NCBI GenBank assembly: GCA_010093515.1
Contig: MU001675.1
Location: 635,291-699,290, forward strand
DNA: 64,000 bases
From: Lineolata rhizophorae
Taxonomy: Eukaryota > Ascomycota > Dothideomycetes > Lineolatales > Lineolataceae
Direction: 5' to 3'
Shown here piece by piece: positions 21,823 through 33,971 of the stretch. Each line of letters starts with the position of its first letter. Positions within the stretch are counted from its first letter, which is position 1. Both the position numbers and the translations under genes were made by a program. The notes under the pieces are model-generated. The model saw only the letters and a list, made by a program, of their open reading frames with translations. It was not told the DNA's origin and did no database searches.

Positions 21823-24800
21823 GGATCCGGGTCCGTGGGTACGTTCGTGCAGATCACGAGAGGACAGGCCATGCATGTTCAAATCTGGGGGGAAAATCCG
21901 GGGACATTCTTTTCTTGTGTAACCGGCTAAGATCACCGTGGAGCGGTGTCCTTGAGGCAGGTGGGCATCGTACCGGCTATCCAGGTAAGCTTAGGGGTTA
22001 AGCTTTCTGTCGAGGAATTGGTTTCGTGGAGAAAGCACAGCTGGGGTTCTCTTGCCTAGAGGTACATAGGGAACGCTGGTGGCTCGAGCTGGCTACCTTA
22101 GTGGAATTGCAGCAAATTTCCATCGCGTAATGATTGCTAAGAACGGTTCACTTGGGCGCTTCTGGTGGAGACATGGGGCTCCGCTTCCCCTTTCAATCTC
22201 CGCCAGCAAATTCCTCTTGACCGTGGAGTCTGCCGAAGCACTCGTGCGCCGGCCTAGAACTGTTGAGTAGATGTTTCCAAATCCTTTCAGCCACGTCCTG
22301 CTCCCCCAAGTGCCAACAAGGCCGTCCACCGATCGCGATGGCCCCAAGCAACGATAAGACCTAAAAATCCTTTCAGAGGAGGAATCTTGCCGCTCGGCCA
22401 GAGTCCGCCTCCGCCGTTCACATCACCCTACTATCAGACACGCGAGAGACGGGCCATCTTATCAACGCCGTGCGTGCGATGCAGTAGATTTCGGACCCCG
22501 CCGGCGCGCGCGCTCTCACTTGCCCTTGTCGGCATGGTGTTCGCGTACCTGTTCCGCGATGCTTCGGTGCATTTCGGCACGGTCGCCGGACGGGGGCGGC
22601 GGGTGGGCGGGCGGGCTACGCACGGCGAGCGGGCGGGGCCCGTGTTCGTGGGTTCGGTTTGCGTCGGCGAGCACGTCGGACGCGAGCTGGTTGGCGGGAG
22701 CCGCTGAGTTTTTCTGTTCGATGTAACATCGCGGACGGCAGAGTGCTACTACATAGCTGTGTTGATAAGTGCGGATGCTCCAATCGGCCGAGGCACTGGG
22801 GGGCGAGCTCGGCCGGGGCCTCGGTGGTCTGTCCGGGGGCGGGCGGCGGACGGCGGGCTCGCCACCGGCGACAACCGCGCGGCAGCGTCCGAAATGGGGG
22901 ATGGTTCGTGAGGAGGTATGTACCTACACCAAAACAACAGTGGGAAGACCATTCCACCGTGCTTTTCGAGTGCCTCGAATATCAAACTACATGGCGGACG
23001 GCTTTGATTGGGCGACTATTTCGCCGCGCAAAGCTCGGCACGTTGAGTCAGTTGCTGTAAGGATCCGGATTCAACTTTGGAGTCTATACTGAAGAAGTAC
23101 TACCACGCGTTTCTGTGCGCGGGAACGGCACCCGATTCAAAGGGTTCGAAGGCCGTTCAAGAGGCGTTAGCAGCAATAGCAGGACCGGTGGGACGGTCTG
23201 GATGGCCCAAAAATAATCCCAAGCTGTTCCCGCTGCTGGACCCCGCGTACCCGCCAACCCGTTTCTCGACTCTGCTCCGTCCCGTGCAAGCCACCAAAGC
23301 AAAAGCACGACACACACACAGACACATCAAAAAAGCTAGAACCCGGGGCGGATATACCCCAGGGTTCCCAATGCTGGAACGCACGGCGGCCGCAGCTCGA
23401 TGCTCGTAGCAGGCGAAAGCTCCGAAAGGATCGGCGTTCAAACTCTTTCGGGGCGACGGCTGCGCTCCCACCAAGGCCGAGGGGAACACGAGGGAATCCC
23501 GCCGGCCGGGAAAGGGATGGCGAGAGCAGGCCAGCAGGACGTGGGGACGAGGACCCTTTTTGGTGGCGAGCATCGAAGATTCCATGCATGCGGCGGGACG
23601 GGCGAGCACCATCACGAGCAGCGGCATCACGGTTGGGGATGGAAGACATGGCTGTTATCTCCATCCATCGGACTCCGTCTTGGCCCAGTGACGGAAGGAT
23701 GACCGAAACGGGGCCATCGCCGGGGCCTCCAGGACGAGACAGTGGACGGGAGCGAAATAGGCACTCCGTACTCCGTCCATTGAGGATGCGGTTGTAGGCA
23801 TTGCGGTCAGCCTCCACCTCTGGCACGCGGCCAACCGCCCTGAACGGCAGAACCGAAGGTAAGGCTCTTGCGAAGGGCCGCCGCTAGGACCAAGACGGCG
23901 CTGGAGATCTGCCAGCTCGAAACGGGCTGGTGAAAGGGACGAGGGCGGCGGCAGCGTCGGCATTGGACGGCGGAGTGCCACAGCTGCTTCGCGCCTGCCG
24001 GTTCGGGCATGGCGCAATCTGGGGCCGACTGCATCCGCAGCGTGGCGGGCGGCTGGCGTTTCCCAGCCGAATGCTTGATCGCCGGCCCTTGATGTCAGTG
24101 CGCGGCGGCCGGGGGCGGCGTGGGCGGCCGTTCAATACGAGCGCTGCGGGCGCAGAGACTCGGGGCGCCTTGAGGGGGGGCTCTTCGACGGGCTCGAGCG
24201 ACGGCGCGCGGCGATAGCGGTTGCGGCTGCGGCCAATCGAAGGCCGCGGCGTCGAGCATTGGGATCGATGACCTTCCCGGGCGGGCTGCGCAGACGAAGG
24301 GGCGCCGGGGGGCCGGCTTGGTCGAGCTTGTTTATCCACGATTGTCCTGCCGTCTCTGCCCGGGGCCCTCACGCCAGCGACGCGCCTCAATTTACCATTA
24401 ATCGCACGCGACACGGCGGGCTTGATTGCAGCGCGCCGGGGCTCCAGGTCTCGTGCTCACCTCCGCGCCCGTGGGCCAAGGGCGCTCAGGGTCGCCCGAC
24501 CGTCAGCGGCCCGAGAAGGCCTTCCTAGTCGAGATGGCGGCCGTCCGTTTGGAGCTTTTCGCCTCCCCCTCGCGGCCGCGGCCGGCCCACGCCTTCTAGA
24601 AGGCTGCGCGAGGCTTCTAGCGCCCCTGTCGCGCGGCGAGGCTCCAGCTGTCCCCGTGGGCCCGCCGAACAGGAAGGCGGTGGTTGGCTGTCAGCGCGGA
24701 GCGCGCGAGACCGTGATCAGCAACGGAAGGACGAACGAAGAAAACGGAAAGGATTTTTTTTTCTTTCTTCTCTTTCGTCCGTTCGGCGGCGACGCCACCG

Positions 24801-25496
24801 ACGGGCTCCTGTGCGCGGCGCTGCCCGCCGGCGGCTGTTGTTGTTGCAACGCGGTCTCGGTCGCAGCGAGAGGGCGCACCCTGGGTGAAACGGCGCGGGC
24901 GATAAGCTCCCGGTAGTTGCGCAGGTGGCGCCAGGGCGCATCCTTGACGCCGGCGCGCGCTGGCCTTGGCCTCTGCAACCCACAGCAGCTTCCCCGTCCC
25001 GCTCGCCGCTCGCTCTGGGCTGATAATGTTGATCGTGGGTTTGCTGGACCGCGAGACCCCAGCGGCCGTCGGTACGGCCCCGGTTGGCTACCACCTTCCG
25101 CACAAGGGTTGCACCCATCCAGGCCACGGATATCCCCCCTCCCTCTGGCGGCCCCGTCGGTCCCTAACAATCGGCGCGGTCGAGACGGGACCGGGGGCGA
25201 AGCGCTCGTGGTACGGAGCAGCCGTCGTGGTGGTGCCAGCGCGCGCTCGCCGCCATGAAGCCCCCCGATTTGATATATATTGCGCCCCTCTCCCCTGGAC
25301 CCGGGAATGCCTGGCACCGGCCAATTCCAGACATAGTGATACCCCCAAATTCACTTTGCGTCGCCCGCGCCGAGCCCACGTTTAAAGCAAGGCCGCGCGC
25401 TCCTCCCCGCCCCTCCTCTCGAGCCGGGACAGCCTGTCGACGCCTTTCTCGTCGCCGTCGTTCAATCCTCCCAAAGGGCAATCCACCCTGCCAGCC
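21823..25496. other. 3.7-kb GC-rich stretch with no recognised gene, upstream of PTR2
   Basis: Between TAF5 and PTR2. From about 22380 to 25450 it is markedly GC-rich, and many open frames on both strands arise from that composition. None shows a domain, a plausible splice pattern or a start context. It may contain the long promoter and leader of PTR2, an untranslated transcript or an orphan gene. A T-rich run lies at about 24755-24770, and a TATA-like element (gatatatattg) at about 25270, 225 bp before the PTR2 ATG. One TGATAA (fits the AreA HGATAR site) lies near 25021. Confidence 0.4.
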
Positions 25497-27414
25497 ATGT
25501 CGAACCAGCCGCTCGAGGTCATCGAGGCCTCCAAGGGCGACGAGCCGAGGCTCTCCGTCTCCAGCGCCAACAGGCAGCCGCTGGACGAGAAGCACGCCAT
25601 CGAGAGCGGGTCCACTACCGAGGCCGTGTCCGAGGGTGAAACCTCGACCGTCGTCGAGAGCGACCCGACCGAAGTGGAGCTCAACACGCTCCAGCGCATC
25701 TCGGGCAAGATCCCCTGGACCGCCTACACGATCGCCTTTGTCGAGTTGTGCGAGCGATTCTCCTACTACGGCACCACCGCAGTGTGTAAGTATTCCCCGC
25801 GAAGCTGCCCCGACTCGGCAAATTTCAACTGGACGGCGCGGTTAACTGACTCTCCTCGCAGTCGTCAACTTCATCCAGCGAGAGCTGCCTGAAGGTTCGA
25901 CCACGGGCTCGGCGGGCACTGATGGCCAGGCTGGTGCGCTGGGAATGGGCCAGCGCGCGTCCACTGGCCTCACCACGTTCAACCAGTTCTGGTCCTATGT
26001 CATGCCTCTCGTCGGTGCCTATATTGCCGACGAGTACCTCGGGCGTTACAACACCATCATGGTGGCCATCGCCTGCGCTCTCGTCGGTCACGTTATCCTC
26101 ATCGTCTCGGCGCTGCCGCCCGTGATCCAGAACCCCGACGGCGCCATCGCGGCTTTCTCCGTCGGCCTGGTCATCATGGGCATGGGCACCGGCGGGTTCA
26201 AGTCCAACATCTCGCCCCTGATCGCCGAGCAGTACAAGGAGGAGACCAAGGTCATCAACAAGGACGGCAAGCGCGTCATCCGCGACGCCGAGATGACCTA
26301 CTCGCGCATCTTCCTCTACTTCTACTTCATGATCAACGTCGGCTCGCTCACCGGCCAGATCGGCATGGTCTACGCCGAGAAGTACGTCGGCTTCTGGCTG
26401 TCCTACCTACTCCCCACCATCATGTTCTGCTTCTGCCCCATGGTCCTGTACGTTTGCCGCAAGCGCTACATTCGCGTGAGGCCCGAAGGCTCCGTGCTGG
26501 TCAAGTCTCTCAAGGTGTGGAACATGGCGATGAAGGGCCGCTGGTCCTGGAGTCCGGTGAGGACCGTCAAGAACATGCGCGTCGAGGGTTTCTGGGAGCC
26601 CGCCAAGCCGAGCAACGTCGCAGTCAGGCCGAATTGGATGACCTTCGACGACCAGTGGGTTGACGAGGTCCGCCGCGGCCTCAAGGCCTGCGTGGTGTTC
26701 ATCTGGTACCCGATCTACTGGCTGGCTTACGGCCAAATGGTCAACAACTTGGTCTCCCAGGCCGCCACCATGGACTTGGACGGCGTGCCCAACGACGTCA
26801 TCAACAACCTCAACCCCATCTCGCTCATCGTCTTCATCCCCATCTTCGACCGCATCGTCTACCCGGGCCTCGCCAAGATTGGTCTCCACTTCACCCCTCT
26901 CAAGCGTATCACGTGCGGCTTCATGGTCGCCTCGTGCGCCATGATCACCGCCGCCGTCCTCCAGTACTACATCTACAAGCTGGGCCCGTGCGGCGACCAG
27001 GCCAACAGCTGCGTGAGCGACGGCGAGACGGCGCCCATCAACGTGTGGGCCCAGACGCCCGCGTACGTGCTGATCGGCATCTCGGAGATCTTCGCGTCCA
27101 TCACGGGGCTCGAGTACGCCTTCACCAAGGCGCCGAGCAACATGCGCTCGCTCGTCATGGCCGTCTACCTGTTCCAGAACGCGCTCTCGTCGGCCGTCGC
27201 CCAGGCCCTCGTCCCACTCGCCGACGACCCCTTGCTCATCTGGAACTACGGCGTCGTCGCCGTGCTCGCCTTCTGCGCCGGCTGCGGCTTCTGGCTCTGC
27301 TTCCGCCGCCTCGACGCCGAGGAGGACAAGCTCAACATGCTTCCCAAGGCCCACATGCACGCCGACGATTCGGAGAAGCGGGACGAGCACGGGGAGGCGG
27401 CGATGCACGCATAA
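25497..27414 (+). CDS. ptr2: Di/tripeptide-proton symporter, POT/PTR2 family
   Basis: Plasma-membrane importer of di- and tripeptides driven by protons, used in nitrogen scavenging. Two exons, 25497-25785 and 25862-27414, give 613 residues. The hydrophilic N-terminus (1-70) is followed by twelve predicted membrane helices. The POT signature E-L-C-E-R-F-S-Y-Y-G at residues 83-92 contains the ExxER proton-coupling motif. The second signature lies in the FNQFWSYVMPLVGAYIADEYLGR region, followed by GTGGFKSNISPLIAEQ and the fungal-specific loop (residues about 235-300). The end is a cytosolic acidic tail. The intron falls just after the ExxER helix. A stretch of gene-free GC-rich DNA lies upstream. 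Codon use is strongly C-biased at third positions, as in highly expressed fungal genes. Confidence 0.96.
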
Positions 27415-28551
27415 AAAGAAAAAGTACTTAATGAACGGAACGGTGTTATGATGATGTGGAAGGAGGGGGGGGTTGGTTATTTTTCTCTTGTCTCAAATTT
27501 CCCTAACTACTGTTTTCCAGATCTCTTGTGAGCCTCCTTGTTTTTTTTTTCTGAGGACCTGAGTCTCTCTTCCCATACTCTCACGATACCTTTATAGATG
27601 GCCTTGCTTGAAATGGCTTTAAATGGGAAAACAATACTTCAAAAAAAAAAACCGAATAGTTCCGATTGCCAATATATGCGTGAACTCGTGTACCTAGTAT
27701 AGAGCGACCATGACGGACCGGCCAACAATAGCAGAACGACTACAAAGGACACAATGTTATCAGTCCAAGCGAAGGATTGACCACCAAGCCGCAACAATTA
27801 CAGCAGAGCCTCGGCCATCGGCGTCGAGATAAGATTTAGGAAAGTGCGTTCTGGGGGCCCTCGGGGCCTAATCGATGCTCCCCACGTCGATTTTCCAGAA
27901 CGTTCAGGCCTCCCGGCGGGTTGTGCTTGGCGGGCGGTTTCTGCGGGGCGATACGAACTCGAAGCCCGAATCACGCACGGCTTGGGGATTTCACGGCGCT
28001 CGTCTCGGCTATGCCGAAACCTTGCTTTGGTTGACGTCGCTAGCTGGCTGTTGCGTTTCAGTGCAGTCGGACATCGTTCCTGCGAACTTATCTTTGCCGG
28101 AGGCATAAACATCATGTGACGCCCTGGGGCGGCCCGGCTTCGACTTTGGTGCTGATAGCTGGTGGTTCGTTGGCGGATTAATTGACCGGGGTAACCAGGA
28201 GGACTACTCGATCGATCGGACCACCGAATATATCGCAAACGAGCGTCAATAGGTGATGTTGGGAGCGCTGGTTAGCGCCAAAACCCTAATGGGAGTGGTC
28301 GGGCTCTATACGCTCTGTTTAGCCAGGGCACGGTCCACTATCTCGGGCAAAAACCTACCAATGTCGAACAGTCCTGTTGAAGACTCGTCACGACCAACGT
28401 CAACGCTTCAATAGACAAACAGCGCTCGAGGCAGATTACGGACTAACCCGTCATTATCATTAGAAACATGAGACACGTTAACATTAGCATTAGACCCGGG
28501 GCCAGCCCCGAATACAGAGCGAACCAAATCATCACGTCCACCACGCGAACT
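27415..28551. other. Convergent 3' spacer, no gene seen
   Basis: 1.1 kb between PTR2 and the Cys-rich surface protein gene. The first 250 bp are T- and A-rich (poly-T at about 27540, poly-A at about 27640), as expected for a 3' UTR and polyadenylation region. Confidence 0.5.
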
Positions 28552-29847
28552 TCACCCCCAACCAACACTTCTCCCGTCAGTTGTTCGTCCGCTCGAACCC
28601 CCATGCCCCGGCGCATCCCCTTCCAGCTCCCACACCCTCTCACTCCCGTCCAACTCGGCCAAGCCACCCTGCTGCCAACACGCCCCTCCTTCCCCCTCAT
28701 CGCCCGCCCCACCGCCTCCAGCGCCTCCCGACTCCAATCCCAACCCCAACCCCACGCCCTGGTGCTGCGTCTCCGTCTCGCCGCCGCGACCGTGCGCTCT
28801 CGGCTGCGCCCCAGCAACCCACCCCCTCAGCGGCAGCTGCGACCACGCCGTGTCCGGCGAGCCGACGAACGTCGCCGAGCCCGAGCCCGAGCCTGAGGCC
28901 GCCGTGTCGACCGACGCGTGCGGCGAGTGGACCGTCGCCTTGCCGGCTGCAGCCGCGACGGCGCGCGATGATGGGGTCCAGAGGGCGTCCGTGGCGGGCG
29001 AGCCGGGGAGCTCGGGCGAGTCGGGGTGTCGGTGGTGGACGGCGACATAGGGGGCCTTGTGCGGGGAGGGGAAGCTGGGGGGGATGTAGGGGAGTTGGGA
29101 GGTGGCGGATGTGGGCGGCTCGTGGGGCACGGTGCCAGTTTCGGGAGGGGTGTTGCTGGAGGTGGAGGGGGTTGTGGTTGTGGTTGTGGTTTTAGCGGCT
29201 AGACGGCGATTGCGGCGGTGGCGGTAAAAGAAGAAGGCGATTAGGGCTAAGACGAGGGCACCGCCGCCCGCGCCAACGGCGGCGCCGACGATGGTGGTGG
29301 TATGGTCGGTGGATTGAGGAGCGTCGGTGTCGGTGTCTGCAGCCACGGTGGAGGTTGAAGTGGAAGATGAGGAAGACACGGCTCGAGAAGACGAGGACGC
29401 CGTCTGGGAGGGAAAAGTTGTGGCCAGATATGTTGTGAACGATGTCGGTGGGATCAAAGAAGGCACCGGCAACGTAGTTGAGCTCTCTGCCTCGCAGACC
29501 CAATCTGCCGAGTTTGGTGAGAGGAACGCCTGCGTCAGATCGTCATCCGGGCATCCTTCGTTGCACGGATTGCTCTGGCAACAGCCCATGAACGGCGGGT
29601 CCGCGTCGGCGCAAGCGTAAAATGAACTGCCTGTTGGACATTCTTGATCTGAAAATGTGCCATAGGCACTCGCGTCAAAGCTGGCCGGCTCGATGTTGCC
29701 ATCCGAACAGCCCAAGTCACTACAAGGGTCGAGGCTACGACAGCAGCCCACGAACCGAGAGCCCGAGGTGCAGACGTGAAAGCTTCCGCCGGAAGGGCAG
29801 GATGGATTGAAGTCGAGACAGGAAATATCGGAAGACATTATAGACAA
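28552..29847 (-). CDS. Single-pass membrane protein with two Cys-rich modules
   Basis: No function can be named. One exon encodes 431 residues. The N-terminus has no signal peptide and goes straight into two related Cys modules: C17-x8-C26-x8-CC(35,36)-x5-C42-x4-C47 and C70-x8-C79-x9-CC(89,90)-x4-C95-x3-C99. Each contains CPxGxxF, FxGCC and a PC pair. A Ser/Thr-rich stalk (about 120-182) leads to one membrane helix (about 186-208, Gly/Ala-rich) followed by YRHRRNRR. The cytosolic tail is Pro-, His- and Gly-rich. The layout resembles WSC/Mid2-type wall sensors, with Cys modules outside, a glycosylated stalk and a short signalling tail, but the Cys spacing differs from WSC. The 3' end could be revised if a late intron exists. 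It is divergent from the lipase gene. Confidence 0.75.
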   Translation of the reverse strand: MSIMSSDISCLDFNPSCPSGGSFHVCTSGSRFVGCCRSLDPCSDLGCSDGNIEPASFDASAYGTFSDQECPTGSSFYACADADPPFMGCCQSNPCNEGCPDDDLTQAFLSPNSADWVCEAESSTTLPVPSLIPPTSFTTYLATTFPSQTASSSSRAVSSSSSTSTSTVAADTDTDAPQSTDHTTTIVGAAVGAGGGALVLALIAFFFYRHRRNRRLAAKTTTTTTTPSTSSNTPPETGTVPHEPPTSATSQLPYIPPSFPSPHKAPYVAVHHRHPDSPELPGSPATDALWTPSSRAVAAAAGKATVHSPHASVDTAASGSGSGSATFVGSPDTAWSQLPLRGWVAGAQPRAHGRGGETETQHQGVGLGLGLESGGAGGGGAGDEGEGGACWQQGGLAELDGSERVWELEGDAPGHGGSSGRTTDGRSVGWG

Positions 29848-31439
29848 GCAAAAGCCCGTGCTTAAAAGTATAGCGGAACTTGAAAATAAGACCTGAGCTG
29901 GATGTGAAGGAGATCAAGTGCGTGCAAGCGCTTTTGACGCAAGAGAACGGTTCCCGTCCGGACGTTAATAGTTACGGCGCTTGCGGTGGGCCGATAAAGG
30001 CTTTTGTTCAACGATCCGGCCAAGGATGTAGGATGGCTAACGGCTGAAAATGGATTGCTTTCGATGCCCTACCTCAATCCTACCTCGCCGGCTCCGTCAG
30101 AAACAAACAAGTCGTTACAAGGCAACTGGATGAAGTGTTTGCGCGGCACCAAGGTGCGCGAGAAAAAGGTCGGCCGAACAGGGCCGTAAAGGCTGAGTTG
30201 GCCCCGAAGGCACATCTCACAGTGCACTGCCTCTTGCTATCTGACCCTGTTGCGCATGGTATGTCATGGGGTGACACACAAATAATATGCTCCTCGGTTT
30301 GCGCTACTTGGAAAAAAACGGATAGCTTCGAGGAAATCAAACATCGAGGACTGAGCCGTTAGGAATAACCAAAGCGATAGATAAAAGCCAGAATATTTGG
30401 CCGTTGTCATCTTTGTGATCATACTGATCGTCTTCACCTGCTCTATTCAGAACGCTAGGAGCATTACCAGGAAGTCGAGAAAGTTAGTGGCCTCATAGAC
30501 TCGTAGGGTTTAGTAAATCTAAATTCGGAAAGACATAAGGCTGAGGTGGGGTTGTGGGGCAGTGTCGAAGAGCGGCTTGAACGGCTTACTGTAATCTTCC
30601 CTATGTACTATCCGCTTTATGAGGATAATACATCGGTCCTTATTCAATAGAACCAAGAGAAGCGGTCGCAATAGAAGCCGCTTCTAGTTTTCTGATAAGC
30701 TTCTATTGTCGAAAACAGGTCCAGCTGGTGCGCCAGGGTTATGTACGCCATCTTCATCGGTGGTACCCGAAGCAGGACAGGCTCCGTACAACCAAAATTT
30801 GCCATAGTGAGGCGTTTGTGCCTCTTGTGTTTATAGCTGAGAAGACGTTAATGATTGTAGACCACGTTTAGACATCCTATACTTGACTGCATCTATAGTA
30901 CTGGAGTGATTCGTGCAAGGCATGAACAATGGCAGAGGACCGTCCAACGGCGCCAAGATTGCCGATCAAACATGGACAAGATACGAAGATTGCCGCTTAG
31001 ACAAGTGATGAACGCACGAACAGCCGGTACCAGGCGAAGGTGCCAGCCTGCCTGGTTGATATGCTGGTGCCCTCCACATGCCAGTGTCGTGACGGCGAGA
31101 GAAGGGTGGCTTGGTCGTTGGAGAGATGGGGCCGTTCCTGGTGGATCCGTGGCGCGGGCCAACAGGGGTCCGAACCGGCCCTGCTCCACTAGTGTGCACA
31201 CACATATGTATGCCCAGACTCTGACATCACGGCCGCATCGCAACAAACAACCCCGACACCCGAAGCTAGACCCGTTACGGAGCGCCTGGGTATAACTAGT
31301 GCGTTGTTGGACGCTTGCGCCTGCCTCCATTTCTCAACGCCTATGCCATTGTATGACCGTCATTTCTGGATGAAGTATCCGACAGTCACTGCACGCAACA
31401 GCCCCTAGACATCGCGTAGACTGCCGCCCATTCATAGGA
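29848..31439. other. 1.6-kb spacer between divergent surface-protein and lipase genes
   Basis: No gene was recognised. The central part (30360-30900) is AT-rich and contains overlapping inverted repeats at 30658-30708. Confidence 0.45.
30658..30708. repeat. Overlapping inverted repeats
   Basis: Two overlapping hairpins. An 8-bp arm AGAAGCGG (30658-30665) pairs with CCGCTTCT (30678-30685). A 10-bp arm CAATAGAAGC (30669-30678) pairs with GCTTCTATTG (30699-30708). The two foldings exclude each other. Confidence 0.6.
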
Positions 31440-33479
31440 ATGTCGGACCTACCATTTCGGTCTAGAAGCGGCCTAGGAGAGCTCGGAAGCCGGTCAGTCC
31501 CACGCAGCAAGAAGCCAAAAGCTCGTCCTCCGCGATCAAAACGGGACCGGCTTGGTTTCTTCCATGGAAAGCTACCAACCTACTCCGGCCCGTACCCGGT
31601 TCGTAGCCAATGCACCCACTGAGCCAGTCGGGCTATTGATACTAACTTGGGTGGATCTTAGGTCGGAGTAATGACCATCGAAGTCCCAGCCGAAAGCCCG
31701 CGAACTTTTTCTCACATAAAGCGTGACGGCCAGCACCTTCTTAAACTCGAGACGGTCCTCTTTACCCTGTACTATCCGTGTCTTCAAGAGCAGGGAACAA
31801 ATCGCGCTGTCGATAAGGATAAGCCACCGCGCGAGACATGGCTCCCGCGCCCACGGACAAAGGTCGCCGAAGGGTACGGCAAGTTTGCCAGTATAGGGAA
31901 GATGGGGATCCCGCTGTTTACGACTACGACTATGCTCACAAAGTTGCCGGCCGTTACAAATGCACCGCCATCGCGCAAGTGGCCGCCGCCTCCGCCTCCA
32001 GCAAATCCCGCCGATGCGAAGTCGAAGCCGAAGTATGAGGATTCTGATAAAGAACCCGTTTTTAATCTATTAATATTTAGTCATGGTCTCGGTGGAACGA
32101 GGACTGCGTATTCGAGTCTATGCGGAGAGGTGAGTTATTCAACGCAACGGGATGGTCAGTGACTTACCAGGACTCAAGTTTGCTAGTTACGGGTTTGTAG
32201 TTTGCGCGGTAGAACATCGAGACGGCTCTGGTCCGAGGACGTATGTCAATTTCACTAAAGACGGACAGGGCTCTTTGGAAGAACGAGAGCTGGATGGTCG
32301 GGTTGACCATAATGAACAAGAAAGGACTAAGAAGCATCATAGAATCGTAAGATGTATTGTTGAGAGCTTCTAGCCCCGTTTACTAACATCAGTCCATAGG
32401 ACTACGTGTTTCCGAAAAGTCTGTTCCATTAGATCTACTGGAATGTGGTAGCTGCTGACTTGACACAGATAATCCATTGGATACTAGTCCGAATAATGAT
32501 AAGGGTGTTGATAAGGACCTACGTCTGTCTCAAATCGCCCTTAGAATGGCCGAAGTGGAGGAAGCTTATAGAGTCCTCCGGTGTATATGCAAAGGGGATG
32601 GCGAAGAGATTGCGGCAAAGAACCTGCGCGGCCAAGGTTTTGTTGGAGGTTGTTCTCATGGGCTAGAGGGCGTAAACTGGAATGATTGGAAAGATAAATT
32701 CTATCTGGACGGTGTGACTATGCTGGGTCACTCATTCGGTGCTGCGACCACGGTTGAGATACTTCGGAGTGCCGATAGATTCTCGTGGATTAGTCAGGGG
32801 ATCATTTATGATATGTGGGGGTCAGATTCGTCCTCTTCCCGGCCGCTGAATACTCAAAGCTGCTAACTACATGCGCAGAGCACCTGTTGGTCCTCCACAA
32901 GAAGACCACAAGCTCCGCCGGCCGCTCCTCGGAATCAATAGCGAAGCTTTTATGTACTGGGAGGCCAACTTCCGTTCCATCGTGGATATAATGGACGAGG
33001 CCCGCAACCACGGTGCTCCAGCTTGGCTTCTCACTGTTCGTGGCACCATTCACATCACGCAGTCCGACTTCCCCATCCTATATCGCTACATTTGCTCCTT
33101 CTTCTTCCAGATGACGGCAAACCCGAAGCGCGCCATGGACGTCAACGTCAATGCCTCTTTGGAGTACCTACGGCTCGTATTACCGGCGGCCAGACCCACG
33201 ATAGACCGCACTATGACGTCGGAACACTTTTTGGACTCCCCAGTGCTCGACGTAAAACCACAGGATCACAAGCCGCCGGATAAACATATTGCAGCAAGGC
33301 TTGAAGTGCCTCACCAGGTTAGGAATCGTGTGCTTCCGACTGTTACGAGGAAGATGAAGCGGACAGCCAGGAGAAGTCAGGCGAATCGAGATGAGATTTG
33401 GATGCATGTTAAAGCTTCCGAGGAAGAGGTAAATTACTACCTCAAGAATGTTTTTGGGACGAATATGGCTCCAATTTAG
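31440..33479 (+). CDS. Platelet-activating-factor acetylhydrolase-like lipase
   Basis: Alpha/beta-hydrolase of the PAF-AH isoform II family, predicted to cleave short or oxidised sn-2 acyl chains from phospholipids. Six exons fit in phase: 31440-31598, 31662-32129, 32179-32346, 32400-32418, 32469-32820 and 32879-33479, giving 588 residues. The N-terminus is basic and then reads FFHGKLPTYSGPYPVGVMTI, a family-specific start. The oxyanion region is FSHGLGGTRTAYSSLCGEFA. The nucleophile is Ser360 in GHSFGA. The histidine lies in RGTIHITQSDFPILY. No signal peptide is present, so it is probably intracellular. A 19-nt microexon (32400-32418) is needed to carry VFPK to the next exon, and two donors are weak (GTTCGT at 31599 and GTCTGT at 32419). 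The C-terminal 100 residues are basic. Confidence 0.85.
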
Positions 33480-33971
33480 TACATTTATGTGGAATAACAC
33501 AAACAGCCCTTGTGCTGTTGTAAGCTGGACGTTCGCCCAAGAATTTTACTACAATTTTTCAATTATGTCAGTGTACCCTTGAGACGAGCATTTGCCAAGC
33601 GTTTTCCGGACAGCCACTAGCAACTTAGAAGGGACTTGGGTAATTTAGAATCTAGAAATAGCATCTTTCAGCTTGAAAAGTGGACCTTGCCCTTTCGTAA
33701 AATAGTACAGAAGGGTATTTCGAAGAATAAAAAGCGGGTTTCGTGCCTAAGAAGTGAAGGCGGTTGTCATGGATGGGGGCATCGGAGTCCCGTTTGACAA
33801 AATTGCAAACAGCGCCGTGAGTTGCTCGGCAACAGTGTGTTTACAAATTCGACCGCGCGACCGCTCGCCGATACCTTCTTGGCTCTACCACCAAGCAAAC
33901 ATTGGCCGGCTTACTCCCGTGTACAGTATATTCTACCACATTGTTTACTAGCGCGTTTGCGCGCTCCTAAT
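33480..33971. other. Spacer between lipase and SprT-like genes
   Basis: 492 bp, tandem orientation, AT-rich in its first half. It presumably holds the lipase 3' UTR and the promoter of the next gene. Nothing else was seen. Confidence 0.5.

Noticed and set aside
23167-23826. 219-codon minus-strand frame in the GC-rich block before PTR2
   Set aside because: Its composition is explained by GC content and it has no recognisable domain.
26407-27408. Long minus-strand frame (333 codons) inside PTR2
   Set aside because: It is a mirror frame caused by strong C-ending codon bias in PTR2.
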